A DNA stretch of 64,000 nt, taken from NCBI GenBank assembly GCA_964451955.1, contig CAYVKG010000002.1:62001-126000 (forward strand), given 5' to 3'. Positions 16,584-24,905 of the stretch are shown piece after piece; positions within the stretch are counted from its first letter, which is position 1; every line of letters starts with the position of its first letter. A program made the translations under genes and the position numbers. The notes under the pieces are model-generated. The model saw only the letters and a program-made list of their open reading frames with translations. It was not told the origin of the DNA and ran no database searches. Origin of the DNA: JAPLNB01 sp964451955 (GTDB taxonomy: Bacteria; Planctomycetota; Phycisphaerae; Tepidisphaerales; Tepidisphaeraceae).

Positions 16584-17606
16584 TCATGCCACGGTCCAGG
16601 TTTCGCTGCCGCGCAGGAGCGACTGGAGGTCGCCTTGGCCTTTTTTGGCAATGGCGGACTTGATCTGTTGTCCGACCAATTCGGAATAGCGGGGGTGTTC
16701 GACCGCCCGGAAGATGCCCATGGGTTCAGGGAACTGGGGATATTGGAGGCGGCTGAGCAGGAATGCGACGGTGGGCTCGGTCGAGTTCTCATCATGGACG
16801 AGGAGGTCGTCGGGCTTGACGTCCTTGAGGTTGACGATCTGGGGTTTGAGGCCGTTGAGGCGGATTCCCTTATCGGCGTTCTTGCCGAAAACCAGCGGTT
16901 TGCCGTGTTCGAGATAGACGGTGTTGTCGGCGCGAGTCTGCTTATCGGCGGCGTATTCGAAGGCGCCATCGTTGAAGATGACGCAGTTCTGGTAGACTTC
17001 GATGAAGGCGCTGCCGGGGTGTTTGGCGGCGCGTTCGAAGACATATTCCATGTGTCGGATATCGCCGTCGATGGTTCTGGCGACGAAGGTCGCGTCGGCG
17101 CCCAGCGCCACGCTGATGGGTCGCATGGGGTAGTCGGGGGCTCCCATGGGGCTGGACTTGGTTTTCTGATCGTGAACGCTGGTGGGGGAATACTGTCCCT
17201 TGGTCAGTCCGTAGATCCGGTTGTTGAAGAGGACGATCTTGGCGTCGAGATTTCGGCGCAGCATGTGGATGAAGTGGTTTCCACCGATGGAGAGTGCGTC
17301 GCCGTCGCCGGTGATGATCCAGACGTCCAGGTCGGGTCGAGCCAGTTTGAGTCCGGTGGCGATGGTGGGCGCCCGCCCGTGAATCGAGTGGAACCCGAAG
17401 GTGTTCATGTAATAGGGGAAGCGGCTGGAACAGCCGATGCCGGAGACGAAGACGGTCTTGCTTCGATCGGATCCGAGCTTGGCCATGACGCGTTTCATGG
17501 TTGCCAGGATGGAGTAGTCCCCACATCCGGGGCACCATCGCACTTCGGAGGAGCTGGCGAAATCCGCGGGTTTGAGGCTTACAGGATTGCCGGTCACAAC
17601 ACTCAT
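16584..17606 (-). CDS. korB: 2-oxoacid:ferredoxin oxidoreductase, beta subunit
   Basis: Thiamine-pyrophosphate subunit of a 2-oxoacid (probably 2-oxoglutarate) ferredoxin oxidoreductase. The 340-residue protein has CPGCGDY near residue 26, GIGCSSRFPYYM, and the TPP motif GDGDALSIGGNH ending in NNRIYGLTKGQYSPTS. The PPi/TPP-binding wording and the long C-terminus (about 300-340) are typical of KorB in aerobes and reverse-TCA bacteria. ATG 17606 has AGGAGTGGTT just upstream. It lies 73 bp after korA on the same strand, and the two form the enzyme. Confidence 0.92.
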   Translation of the reverse strand: MSVVTGNPVSLKPADFASSSEVRWCPGCGDYSILATMKRVMAKLGSDRSKTVFVSGIGCSSRFPYYMNTFGFHSIHGRAPTIATGLKLARPDLDVWIITGDGDALSIGGNHFIHMLRRNLDAKIVLFNNRIYGLTKGQYSPTSVHDQKTKSSPMGAPDYPMRPISVALGADATFVARTIDGDIRHMEYVFERAAKHPGSAFIEVYQNCVIFNDGAFEYAADKQTRADNTVYLEHGKPLVFGKNADKGIRLNGLKPQIVNLKDVKPDDLLVHDENSTEPTVAFLLSRLQYPQFPEPMGIFRAVEHPRYSELVGQQIKSAIAKKGQGDLQSLLRGSETWTVA

Positions 17607-17679
17607 AACCACTCCTGACTTAAGTGTACCAGGCTCATGCCGTGGAGATCGGAACACTCCACCGGGCACTGGTGAAAGA

Positions 17680-19575
17680 CTACTTGGCGGCCAGTTCGGC
17701 CTTTGCGGCTTCGACGAGTTCGTGAACAACGAAGGGCTGCCCGCGGACCTTGTTGAACCCCTTGGCGTCGATCAAGTAATTTGCCCGGAGCCACATCCGC
17801 AACTGTCCGAGGTTGATTTCGCAAACCAGGACGCGTTTGAATTTTCGCAGTTTATCGCCGAAGTCGGCGGGCAGGGGGTTCAGGTACCGGAGGTGGCAAG
17901 CGGAGACGGCGAGGCCTTGTTTTTGCAGTTCGAGGGTGGCCTGTTTTGTGTGGCCGTAGGTTCCTCCCCAACTGACGATGAGGAGGTCGCCGGTGTCTTG
18001 ACCGGTCCAGAGATAGGGCACACCGGCGGGCTGGACACCTGCGATTTTCTTTGCGCGGAGGTTGATCATGAGGTCGTGGTTTGCGGGGTCGTAACTGACC
18101 ATGCCGGTGAGGTCGGCCTTTTCGAGGCCGCCGATGCGGTGTTCGAGTCCCGGGATTCCTGGGATGGCCCAGGGGCGTGCTCCGTCTTCGTTTCGTTTGT
18201 AGGGGAGGAATCCCTTGGGATCATTGGGTTGAGTTGGGTTTTCGATCTTGATTTTTTCGAGACTGGACACATCGGGCACCATCCAGGGTTCGGCACTGTT
18301 GCCGATGTATCCGTCGGTGAGGAGCACGACGGGGGTCATGTATCGGACGGCGATGCGGAAGGCCTCGATGGTGGCGGCGAAGCAGTCGGCGGGGGAGGCG
18401 GCGGCGATGACGGGCAGGGGGCATTCGCCGTTGCGCCCGAGGATGGCCTGAAAGAGGTCGGCCTGCTCGGTTTTGGTGGGCAGTCCGGTGCTAGGTCCGC
18501 CGCGTTGGACGTTGACGACGACCATGGGCAATTCGACCATAACCGCGAGGCCGATTCCTTCGGTTTTGAGGGCTGCGCCGGGCCCGCTGGTGCCGGTGGC
18601 GGCGAGGGCTCCGCCAAAGGCGGCGCCGATGGTGGCGCCCATAGCGCAGATTTCATCTTCCGCCTGGAAGGTGATGACGCGGTACTGTTTCAATTCGGAG
18701 AGGGTGTGGAGAATGTCGCTGGCGGGGGTGATTGGATAGCTGCCGTAGAAGAGCTGTCTTCCGGCCAGTTCAGCGGCGGTGACCATCCCCAGGGCAACGG
18801 CTTCATTGCCGGTGACTTTGCGATAAGTTCCTGGCGGGAGCTTTGCCTTGTCGACCTGGTATTGCTGGTCGAATAGTTCGCTGGTTTCGCCGAAGTTGTA
18901 ACCGGCCTTGAGGGTGAGGGAATTGGCGCGTGCGACGGCCGGGAGCTTGGCGCCGAACTTTTCCTCGATGTAGGCGAGCGTCGGTTCGAGCGGTCGGCCG
19001 TAGAGCCAGTAAGCGAGGCCCAGAGCGAAGAAGTTTTTGCAGCGGTCGATCTGTTTGGTTGCGAGTCCGGTGTCTTTGACCGCCAGTTCATTGAGCTTGT
19101 TGATGGGGACCTTGATGATGCGATAATTGCTCATGGGCTGGTTGAGGGGGTTCTCGGGATATCCGGCTTTTCGGATTTCGTTTTCGGTGAACGCGTCCTC
19201 GTTTACGATGACGATGCCGCCGGACTTGACGAATTTGAGATTGGTTTTGAGGGCTGCGGGGTTCATGGCGACGAGGGCGTCGACCTCGTCACCCGGGGTG
19301 AAGATGTCGGAACTTGAGAACTGGATTTGGAAACCTGAGACGCCGGCCACGGTTCCGGCCGGGGCGCGGATCTCGGCGGGATAGTCGGGGAAGGTGCTGA
19401 TATCGTTCCCGACGAGAGCGGAGGTATCCCCGAACTGAGATCCAGCCATCTGCATGCCGTCGCCTGAGTCGCCGGCAAACCGAATGGAGACGCTCGATAG
19501 CTTGGTAACCGGTTTGTTGGGGCTGCGCCCGCCTGGATTAGCGCCGGTGGTTGCCGGCGATGTCGACATGCTCAT
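17680..19575 (-). CDS. korA: 2-oxoacid:ferredoxin oxidoreductase, fused gamma-alpha subunit
   Basis: The 631-residue protein combines the gamma domain (about residues 28-210, starting VSIRFAGDSGDGMQMAG, with PAEIRAPAGTVAGVSGFQIQFS) and the alpha pyrimidine-binding domain (from about 235, with GNEAVALGMVTAAELAGRQ, FYGSYPITPASDILH and GPGAALKTEG). This fused type pairs with KorB and transfers electrons from 2-oxoglutarate decarboxylation to ferredoxin. ATG 19575 is chosen because the gamma domain begins about 25 residues later and AAGGACGG precedes it. The 400 bp upstream hold no gene. Confidence 0.92.
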   Translation of the reverse strand: MSMSTSPATTGANPGGRSPNKPVTKLSSVSIRFAGDSGDGMQMAGSQFGDTSALVGNDISTFPDYPAEIRAPAGTVAGVSGFQIQFSSSDIFTPGDEVDALVAMNPAALKTNLKFVKSGGIVIVNEDAFTENEIRKAGYPENPLNQPMSNYRIIKVPINKLNELAVKDTGLATKQIDRCKNFFALGLAYWLYGRPLEPTLAYIEEKFGAKLPAVARANSLTLKAGYNFGETSELFDQQYQVDKAKLPPGTYRKVTGNEAVALGMVTAAELAGRQLFYGSYPITPASDILHTLSELKQYRVITFQAEDEICAMGATIGAAFGGALAATGTSGPGAALKTEGIGLAVMVELPMVVVNVQRGGPSTGLPTKTEQADLFQAILGRNGECPLPVIAAASPADCFAATIEAFRIAVRYMTPVVLLTDGYIGNSAEPWMVPDVSSLEKIKIENPTQPNDPKGFLPYKRNEDGARPWAIPGIPGLEHRIGGLEKADLTGMVSYDPANHDLMINLRAKKIAGVQPAGVPYLWTGQDTGDLLIVSWGGTYGHTKQATLELQKQGLAVSACHLRYLNPLPADFGDKLRKFKRVLVCEINLGQLRMWLRANYLIDAKGFNKVRGQPFVVHELVEAAKAELAAK

Positions 19576-19978
19576 GAACCGTCCTTCGTTAGGGGACCGA
19601 GACTTACCGCGATTGTGGCGATACAGCCGCTGCCTGTGCGTGCCTCCAAGAAGAATGACCAGACTTGAGATTGCCGGCGATGAATCACCCGGAGGATGAA
19701 ATCGCAAGCAAATTGGCGGCAATCAAGTCGACTGCTTGGCAGGCATTCTCACCTGTAACAGGGTGGGTAGAATATCGCCGCCCACTTCCTGGTGCAACTG
19801 AACGCCAGACTCTTGAGTTCGACGATTCTAGGCGCGTGCGGCGGGTCGGGGGATTGTGAAAAAAGGCACGAAACTGCTGGATTTTGGCTTTTGGCGATCG
19901 TTGATTGGTGCGCTGTGGGAGTCTGCCGCGGATGGGGGTTGGAGGAAGCTGTTCCGGCTTAGCCGGCGTCTGTTTCAC
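19576..19978. other. Gene-free stretch between korA and the TPR gene
   Basis: About 400 bp upstream of korA on the minus strand, presumably carrying its promoter and the 3' region of the TPR gene. I see no convincing coding frame. No terminator with a T-run was found, and no sigma-54-type element could be confirmed. Confidence 0.5.
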
Positions 19979-21310
19979 TCATGGCCGAGTGGTGGCTTGT
20001 GTTGTTGGGGTGACGGGGGCATAGGCGGGCAGGAGTGGCGTGCCCTCAGCTTCGAAGATCTGATGTCTGCCGGTATAGGGCTTGATTGGTGCTTCCTGAT
20101 AGATAGCCGCCTCGCGATCGCGGTACGTTTCCAGGGTGTCGAGAACGCGTGAGCGCTCCGAGGCCAGGGCCTCGTTTTGGCGTTTGAGTTCATAATACAT
20201 GCGAGGCAATCGCTGGCGTATCATGGTGTTTGTGGTTGAGTCCCAGAGGGTGTTGTCCTGGACGATCTGCTTCATGGTGCGATCGTTGGCGTCCATTTGG
20301 GAGTCGATATCGGTGACGCGTTGCCTGGTTTTCTGGTAGTCCTCGGCGAGGAGGGACAACTTGGCCTGCACGCGTTTGATCTCGGCCTGCTGTTCCTTGT
20401 TGATGTACTGGCCGAACCAGCGTTTGAGGCCTTCCTGCTCCAGCTGTTTGCCCAGTTCGACGTCCTGATCCTGGAACCGCTTGAGGACTCGCTTTCCGAC
20501 AGCGGATTCCCGATCGCCGTCGCCAATCGCCCCGAGCGCCTCGGCGACATTGTCGAGGATCAGCCGGTTTCGTGGGCTGGCGAGCATTGCCTGGTCGTAG
20601 AGCGACAGGGCGTAGGGGACTTGCTTTTGCTGCCACGCGATCACGGCAAGGTTGTTCAATGTCGGGGCATGGTCCGGGGTCAATTCCTTGACCCGTTCGA
20701 AGTTTCTTTTTGCCAGTCCCAACTGGTCCAGCCTGAAGAGCACCACGCCCTTCAGGAAGAGCGCCGCCGCCGAATCGGGATTTGCCGAGAGCAGTTTGGT
20801 CACGACGAGGTCGGCTTCCTTGAATTTTGCATTCTTGATGAGGGTGCGGACCTCCGCGAGCATTGTGGCGGTCTTTGCCATCGCCTCTGCTTGTTCGGCT
20901 GGCGTTACCCAGGCAGCGCCGGCTTTGACGAGGCCTTTGGCCTGACGGTCTTTCCATTCCTGCAATTCCTTGGCGGCGGTTGTGGCAGCCGGGGTTCCCT
21001 TGGCCTGTTCCACGAATTTGGAATAGCGGTCGATGATTTGGGAGATATCGGAGAGGGACTCGACCGATCGGCGTAGCAAGCGGAGCTTGGTGTCCGCGGC
21101 GGCGGCGGGGTCTGCGGTTCCTGATTTTTCGATGCTAGCGACCTTGTCATCGGGCACATGGGTCCGCTTGCCGGCCTTGTCAGTGACTGCCCAGCCCCCG
21201 GGCTCGCGTTGGATTGAGCCTTCGATCCTGGTCCCATCGTGCAGAAGCACGACGTCACCGAATGCTGGCGACAGCAGCAAAGCCGCGATTATGATGAACC
21301 AGCTTCGCAT
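19979..21310 (-). CDS. Secreted TPR protein with N-terminal SH3-like/DUF-type strand
   Basis: A 443-residue exported protein: signal peptide about 1-18 (AFG-DVV), then a short beta region VVLLHDGTRIEGSI...WAVTDKAGKRTHVPDDKVASIEK, a pattern common at the start of planctomycete secreted proteins. The middle has TPR units (AAALFLKGVVLFRLDQLGLAKRNF and the following 40 residues). The C-terminal third is a long charged coiled coil (KEQQAEIKRVQAKLSLL... and MYYELKRQNEALASERSRVLD). GAGGAATCAACT precedes ATG 21310. No function is recognised; a periplasmic scaffold is a reasonable guess. Confidence 0.7.
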   Translation of the reverse strand: MRSWFIIIAALLLSPAFGDVVLLHDGTRIEGSIQREPGGWAVTDKAGKRTHVPDDKVASIEKSGTADPAAAADTKLRLLRRSVESLSDISQIIDRYSKFVEQAKGTPAATTAAKELQEWKDRQAKGLVKAGAAWVTPAEQAEAMAKTATMLAEVRTLIKNAKFKEADLVVTKLLSANPDSAAALFLKGVVLFRLDQLGLAKRNFERVKELTPDHAPTLNNLAVIAWQQKQVPYALSLYDQAMLASPRNRLILDNVAEALGAIGDGDRESAVGKRVLKRFQDQDVELGKQLEQEGLKRWFGQYINKEQQAEIKRVQAKLSLLAEDYQKTRQRVTDIDSQMDANDRTMKQIVQDNTLWDSTTNTMIRQRLPRMYYELKRQNEALASERSRVLDTLETYRDREAAIYQEAPIKPYTGRHQIFEAEGTPLLPAYAPVTPTTQATTRP

Positions 21311-21558
21311 AGTTGATTCCTCGCTGGCCGGACGCCCCTTTTTTTGTCCGGTCTGCCTCAATGTGGTATAGACACCGTTCATGGTTGATTGGTTGGCGAC
21401 GGTGCCCGGTAATTTCCCGGGAGGCGCAGGTTCCGGTCGTTTGCGCCAATCGCCAAGCATATTAGACCTGTAGTTGGCCGGGGGTTCAATCACAAACCCG
21501 GTTTTGGGCGTGGGTTCGTGGGGGCAACCGGTTTGTGCGGAGATCTGATTGGATGGGT

Positions 21559-22383
21559 TCAGTACATCTGGAGTTGGCGTACGGGAGGGCCGACAAGGTG
21601 GTACTTGCCAGCGAGGTGGTGAAAGAGGCGAATGGCTTCGAGTTGTTGGGGGCCGATCTCATAGTGCAGATACTCGCGGAGGTATTTCTTGGCGATGTCT
21701 GCCGGCCACCCTCGGGGGACCGCGAATTGGGCGATGATGTCATCGACGTGGGCCAGCCCCTCTTGGCGTGCGGCGAGCAGGCGTTCGGGCAGATTTCCGA
21801 GGTCCACTCGCGGTCTGGCCATCCAGACGGCGAACACAAACGGCAGCCCGGTGATGTCTTTCCAGCCGGCGCCCAGGTCAATCTGGTATTCGAAGCCTTC
21901 GGGTTCGTTGCAGACGACTTTGTCGCCGATGAGCAGGATGGCGTCAGCGTGAGCTTGATGGCCGTCGCCGGCGGTCCAATCAACGAATCGTGGCGAGACA
22001 TGCCATTGCTCGGCCAGGAGGATTCGGGCGAGAGCGACCGAGGTATGGCTGTCGGTGTCGCAGGCGAGTGTCTGGATCTGCGAGATTGGGATGCGGCTGA
22101 AGATGCGGACCGTCAAGGTGGGCCCGTTGCAGCCGATGCCGGACGCCGGAACGACGCGCAGGCCGTCCAACCGCTGATAGTCGATCACGGGCAGCAGCGC
22201 CAGATCCATCTGTTGAGATCGCAGGCCGTCGAGCAGGCGGGATGGAACGTCGAGAATCAGTTGAAGATCGCTGTGGCGGTCGAGTCCGAAGATGAGCGGC
22301 TTGGCGTTGAGGAAACTGACGCTGCCGACGGAGAGAGTCTGTGTGCCGTATGTAAGCGGAGCGGGCGAGGATTGGAGGGTCAT
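21559..22383 (-). CDS. mqnA: Chorismate dehydratase (futalosine menaquinone pathway)
   Basis: Removes water from chorismate to give 3-[(1-carboxyvinyl)oxy]benzoate, the first step of menaquinone synthesis by the futalosine route. The 274-residue protein has the MqnA layout: VGSVSFLNAKPLIFGL at the start, MDLALLPVIDYQR, TDSHTSVALARILL, then DAILLIGDKV and DLGAGWKDITGLPFVFAVW. The fold is that of a periplasmic binding protein, but it is cytoplasmic (no signal peptide). MqnB, C and D are not in the window. Its presence suggests a menaquinone-using respiratory chain. Confidence 0.92.
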   Translation of the reverse strand: MTLQSSPAPLTYGTQTLSVGSVSFLNAKPLIFGLDRHSDLQLILDVPSRLLDGLRSQQMDLALLPVIDYQRLDGLRVVPASGIGCNGPTLTVRIFSRIPISQIQTLACDTDSHTSVALARILLAEQWHVSPRFVDWTAGDGHQAHADAILLIGDKVVCNEPEGFEYQIDLGAGWKDITGLPFVFAVWMARPRVDLGNLPERLLAARQEGLAHVDDIIAQFAVPRGWPADIAKKYLREYLHYEIGPQQLEAIRLFHHLAGKYHLVGPPVRQLQMY

Positions 22384-22460
22384 ACCTAACTCTACGTCGG
22401 AGGGTTTGATGTGATGCTGGTTTCAAGAGTTTTGAAGGCGGGGATGCGGCGTAAAGAGAA

Positions 22461-22490
22461 GAGCGGGGAACCGTGATGGGTTCCCCGCTC
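22461..22490 (-). terminator. Rho-independent terminator after the AraC gene
   Basis: A perfect 12-bp stem (GAGCGGGGAACC at 22461-22472 with GGTTCCCCGCTC at 22479-22490, 6-nt loop) lies 26 bp past the AraC stop. On the minus strand it is followed by TTCTCTTTAC, a moderately T-rich tail. It separates the AraC gene from mqnA. Confidence 0.8.
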
Positions 22491-22515
22491 GCGTGATCTG
22501 TGTTACCGACAGAGA

Positions 22516-23739
22516 TCAGCTCTTGCCGGCCTTGCGAACGATTTCACCCGCGAGACGGCGCCAGCGTGTGGGGGTCAAACCGGTTGCCTGTTTGAAGCGG
22601 CTGGTGAAGTGGCTTTGGTGTGCAAAACCACAATCGGTTGCGATTTGAGCGAGTTCGCGGCGGCGTGACACGAGAAGTCGCTTGGCCTCATGGATCTGGC
22701 AGCCCAGGAGGAAGTGCTTGGGGGTCTGTCCGACAAGGTCGGTGAAACGACGGTGGAAATGGAAGGGGCTGAGGTGTGCTTTTTTGGAAATCTCATCCAG
22801 CGTGGGGTTGCGGTGGAAGTCCTGCTGCATGAACTTGAGGGTGGGCAGCAATCGCACCAGCTCAGAGTCCGCGGACACTTCGGCCGGCCTGACCGAAACC
22901 CATTCGAAGCTTTCGGGCTGGAGCGTGAAGAAGACAAACGCGCCCTGCCCCAATGCGGGGAATTCCTTGTAGACCTGGCAGTGGAAGATCCAGAGGTCGC
23001 CGTTGGCATCTGGCAGGAGCAGGCGATCGGTGTACACCTGCCCTCGGCGGCAATGCTCAAACGCGAGTTTGGCGTGCTGGTAGAGCTGATCTTCGACGCG
23101 GTCGTCCAGGTTGAGCGATCGCTTGGGGTAGACGACTTTGCAGTCCTTGTTGAAGATGAACTGGCGGACAGGGGCGAAGTGCGTCCACGGATCGGTCTGC
23201 ATGGCCAGTTCGTTATTTCGGGCAGTGCGGTTTTTGGAGATGAACTCGTCAACTTCCTTTCCGATGTTCTTGAGTTTGTTGAGTTCGCCGTCGGTGAAGT
23301 CGCCATCGTCGGGTCCACGGAACAGGAGCATGGCGCCCGCATAACCATTGAGGACCGGCGCCGAGAGGGGAATGCCGACGGAATAACGGAACCCGTGTGG
23401 CTGAAGCATGCCGTGCAAATAGGGGCTGTTTTGGAAGTCCGAATTGCTCCAGCAATCTGATGCCCGGGAATTGGTTCCCTTGAGAATCGCCTGCCAGGCG
23501 ACGCGGTCTTCCTTGTGGAAATCCCGCGCGTAGGCTTTCAGCAACGTTTCCGGGCTCTTGTTAGGCTGCACGATATGAATGCTTCCTCGAGGGAGCATCG
23601 ATACGATAAGCCCCTGCGTAAACGGAACAATCGGGCTCACCAAATCGAACACTTGCCTGCTTGCCATGGCGTTTCTTACACCCTTTCCAGAATTGTTCGT
23701 TTCCACCAGCGAGTGCCTCGCGGTATTTTGCGACATCAT
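22516..23739 (-). CDS. AraC-family regulator with N-terminal GAF/autoinducer-like sensor region
   Basis: A 407-residue transcription factor. The last ~100 residues are the AraC double helix-turn-helix: LDEISKKAHLSPFHFHRRFTDLVGQTPKHFL, then QIATDCGFAHQSHFTSRFKQATGLTPTRWRR. The N-terminal ~180 residues look like a GAF or LuxR autoinducer-type sensor (GFRYSVGIPLSAPVLNGYAGAMLLF..., LNKLKNIGKEVDEFI). They are followed by a second region with VYPKRSLNLDDRVEDQLYQHA and a probable PAS-like strand set. The effector is unknown. The ATG at 23739 lacks a clear Shine-Dalgarno; ATG 23667 is the alternative. A terminator follows. Confidence 0.85.
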   Translation of the reverse strand: MMSQNTARHSLVETNNSGKGVRNAMASRQVFDLVSPIVPFTQGLIVSMLPRGSIHIVQPNKSPETLLKAYARDFHKEDRVAWQAILKGTNSRASDCWSNSDFQNSPYLHGMLQPHGFRYSVGIPLSAPVLNGYAGAMLLFRGPDDGDFTDGELNKLKNIGKEVDEFISKNRTARNNELAMQTDPWTHFAPVRQFIFNKDCKVVYPKRSLNLDDRVEDQLYQHAKLAFEHCRRGQVYTDRLLLPDANGDLWIFHCQVYKEFPALGQGAFVFFTLQPESFEWVSVRPAEVSADSELVRLLPTLKFMQQDFHRNPTLDEISKKAHLSPFHFHRRFTDLVGQTPKHFLLGCQIHEAKRLLVSRRRELAQIATDCGFAHQSHFTSRFKQATGLTPTRWRRLAGEIVRKAGKS

Positions 23740-24275
23740 GACTGCTTATACGATCTGACTACGCACGAGTTTGCTAGAAACGAGACAATTTCCAAAAAAC
23801 CTGGCCGGGCGCTTGGCTCAAAAACAGAAAATGATCCTAAGCGCCGCGCGCCGTTGTACTTATCATGTTCCCGCTTGGTGCCACAATCTCCCTCGAAAAG
23901 AAACTATAACAACGGGGATTGGGGATTGCAAATCGAGCAGAATCAACCATCTGCCTGCGTGTACAAGGAACGGTATTGAGCGTTAGGTACGGCGTAATCG
24001 CGTCTGAGCAGCCACCAGGGAGCGCGCCGGCTGTTGTTTTTGGGCAACAGGCGGCACAGGCCGAACGACGCCCCAGTTTGACGGGGCGTGAATCTCTGCG
24101 TAAAAGGGGGCTTGTCCCTGTCGTTGGAGGTGCCGGCGTGCTCTGGCACCACAATTGTTAAAGGACTTGGTGAGGTTTTTGCGAGCATGCTGCTGATCAT
24201 CAGAACAGACAGTTTATTCTGGCGAATGAAGTGGAGGATTGGCATTCTCACTCTCGCCACGTTCGCGGCGATGTG
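23740..24275. other. 536-bp gene-free region with three consecutive hairpins
   Basis: No convincing protein gene. Three hairpins follow each other: 24026-24036 with 24045-24055 (10 of 11 pairs), 24068-24074 with 24083-24089 (7 bp), and 24129-24134 with 24145-24150 (6 bp). An 11-bp palindrome CTGATCATCAG lies at 24193-24203. On the minus strand the region lies downstream of the Fur gene and upstream of the AraC gene. It could therefore be a long AraC leader, a small RNA, or several operators. I do not recognise a known RNA family. Confidence 0.5.
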
Positions 24276-24806
24276 CTAGGTTTCCGGCGGTTCCTGCTGG
24301 CGTGCCTTCTTCGTTGCTTCGGGGCCAAGTCCAAGAATCTGGAATCGATGAGATAGCGGCTCAAAGCCGTGCTGCCTGCAGATCTCATCTCGCAAGTGTT
24401 TCAGTTTTTCGCTGTGAAACTCAATGACCCGCCCGGTTGCGACGCAGATGAGGTAGTCGTGGACCTGCCTGCCGGCAATGACCTCGAAATAGGACTGCTT
24501 GTTGTCGAAAAAGACCTGTTTGAGAATGCCGGCATCCTGGAGGTGATTGAGGGTGCGATAGACGGTGGCTCGGCTGGCCTGGTGTCCCGCGTTCTTGAGG
24601 TCGGCGACGAGTTGCTCCGGCTCAAAGAGGCCCTGCTTTCGCAGGGCGGCGTCCAGAATGAGCGCTCGCTCAGGGGTGAATTTGAGTTTCTGCTCGTGCA
24701 GATACCGGCGGAACAAGGCGCACACCGGTTCGTAGGGCAAGACCTGTCGCTGAGCCTCTGCGGCGAATTTCTGGAGATTGGGCAGGACTTTTGGATGCTC
24801 GGCCAT
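24276..24806 (-). CDS. Fur-family metalloregulator, atypical metal site
   Basis: A 176-residue Fur-superfamily repressor. The winged helix is clear at about residues 40-95 (LKFTPERALILDAAL, then GHQASRATVYRTLNHLQDAGIL), followed by the dimer domain FEVIAGRQVHDYLICVATGRVIEFHSE. Canonical Fur has HHDH here and a CxxC pair; this protein has HDY and only one cysteine (ICVATG), so the structural zinc and regulatory site differ. The metal or peroxide specificity (Fur, Zur, PerR) cannot be assigned. It is divergent from the sugar ABC operon, with 99 bp between the starts. The start has no strong Shine-Dalgarno. Confidence 0.82.
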   Translation of the reverse strand: MAEHPKVLPNLQKFAAEAQRQVLPYEPVCALFRRYLHEQKLKFTPERALILDAALRKQGLFEPEQLVADLKNAGHQASRATVYRTLNHLQDAGILKQVFFDNKQSYFEVIAGRQVHDYLICVATGRVIEFHSEKLKHLRDEICRQHGFEPLSHRFQILGLGPEATKKARQQEPPET

Positions 24807-24905
24807 AAAGCCGGATGGTAGTCTGCGCGGGTGCTTCGGGCAACACGGCCGGACGGTGGAGGCCGGATTGCATTTGGGCTGGTCCGGCGACAGAATGCCT
24901 TGGAC

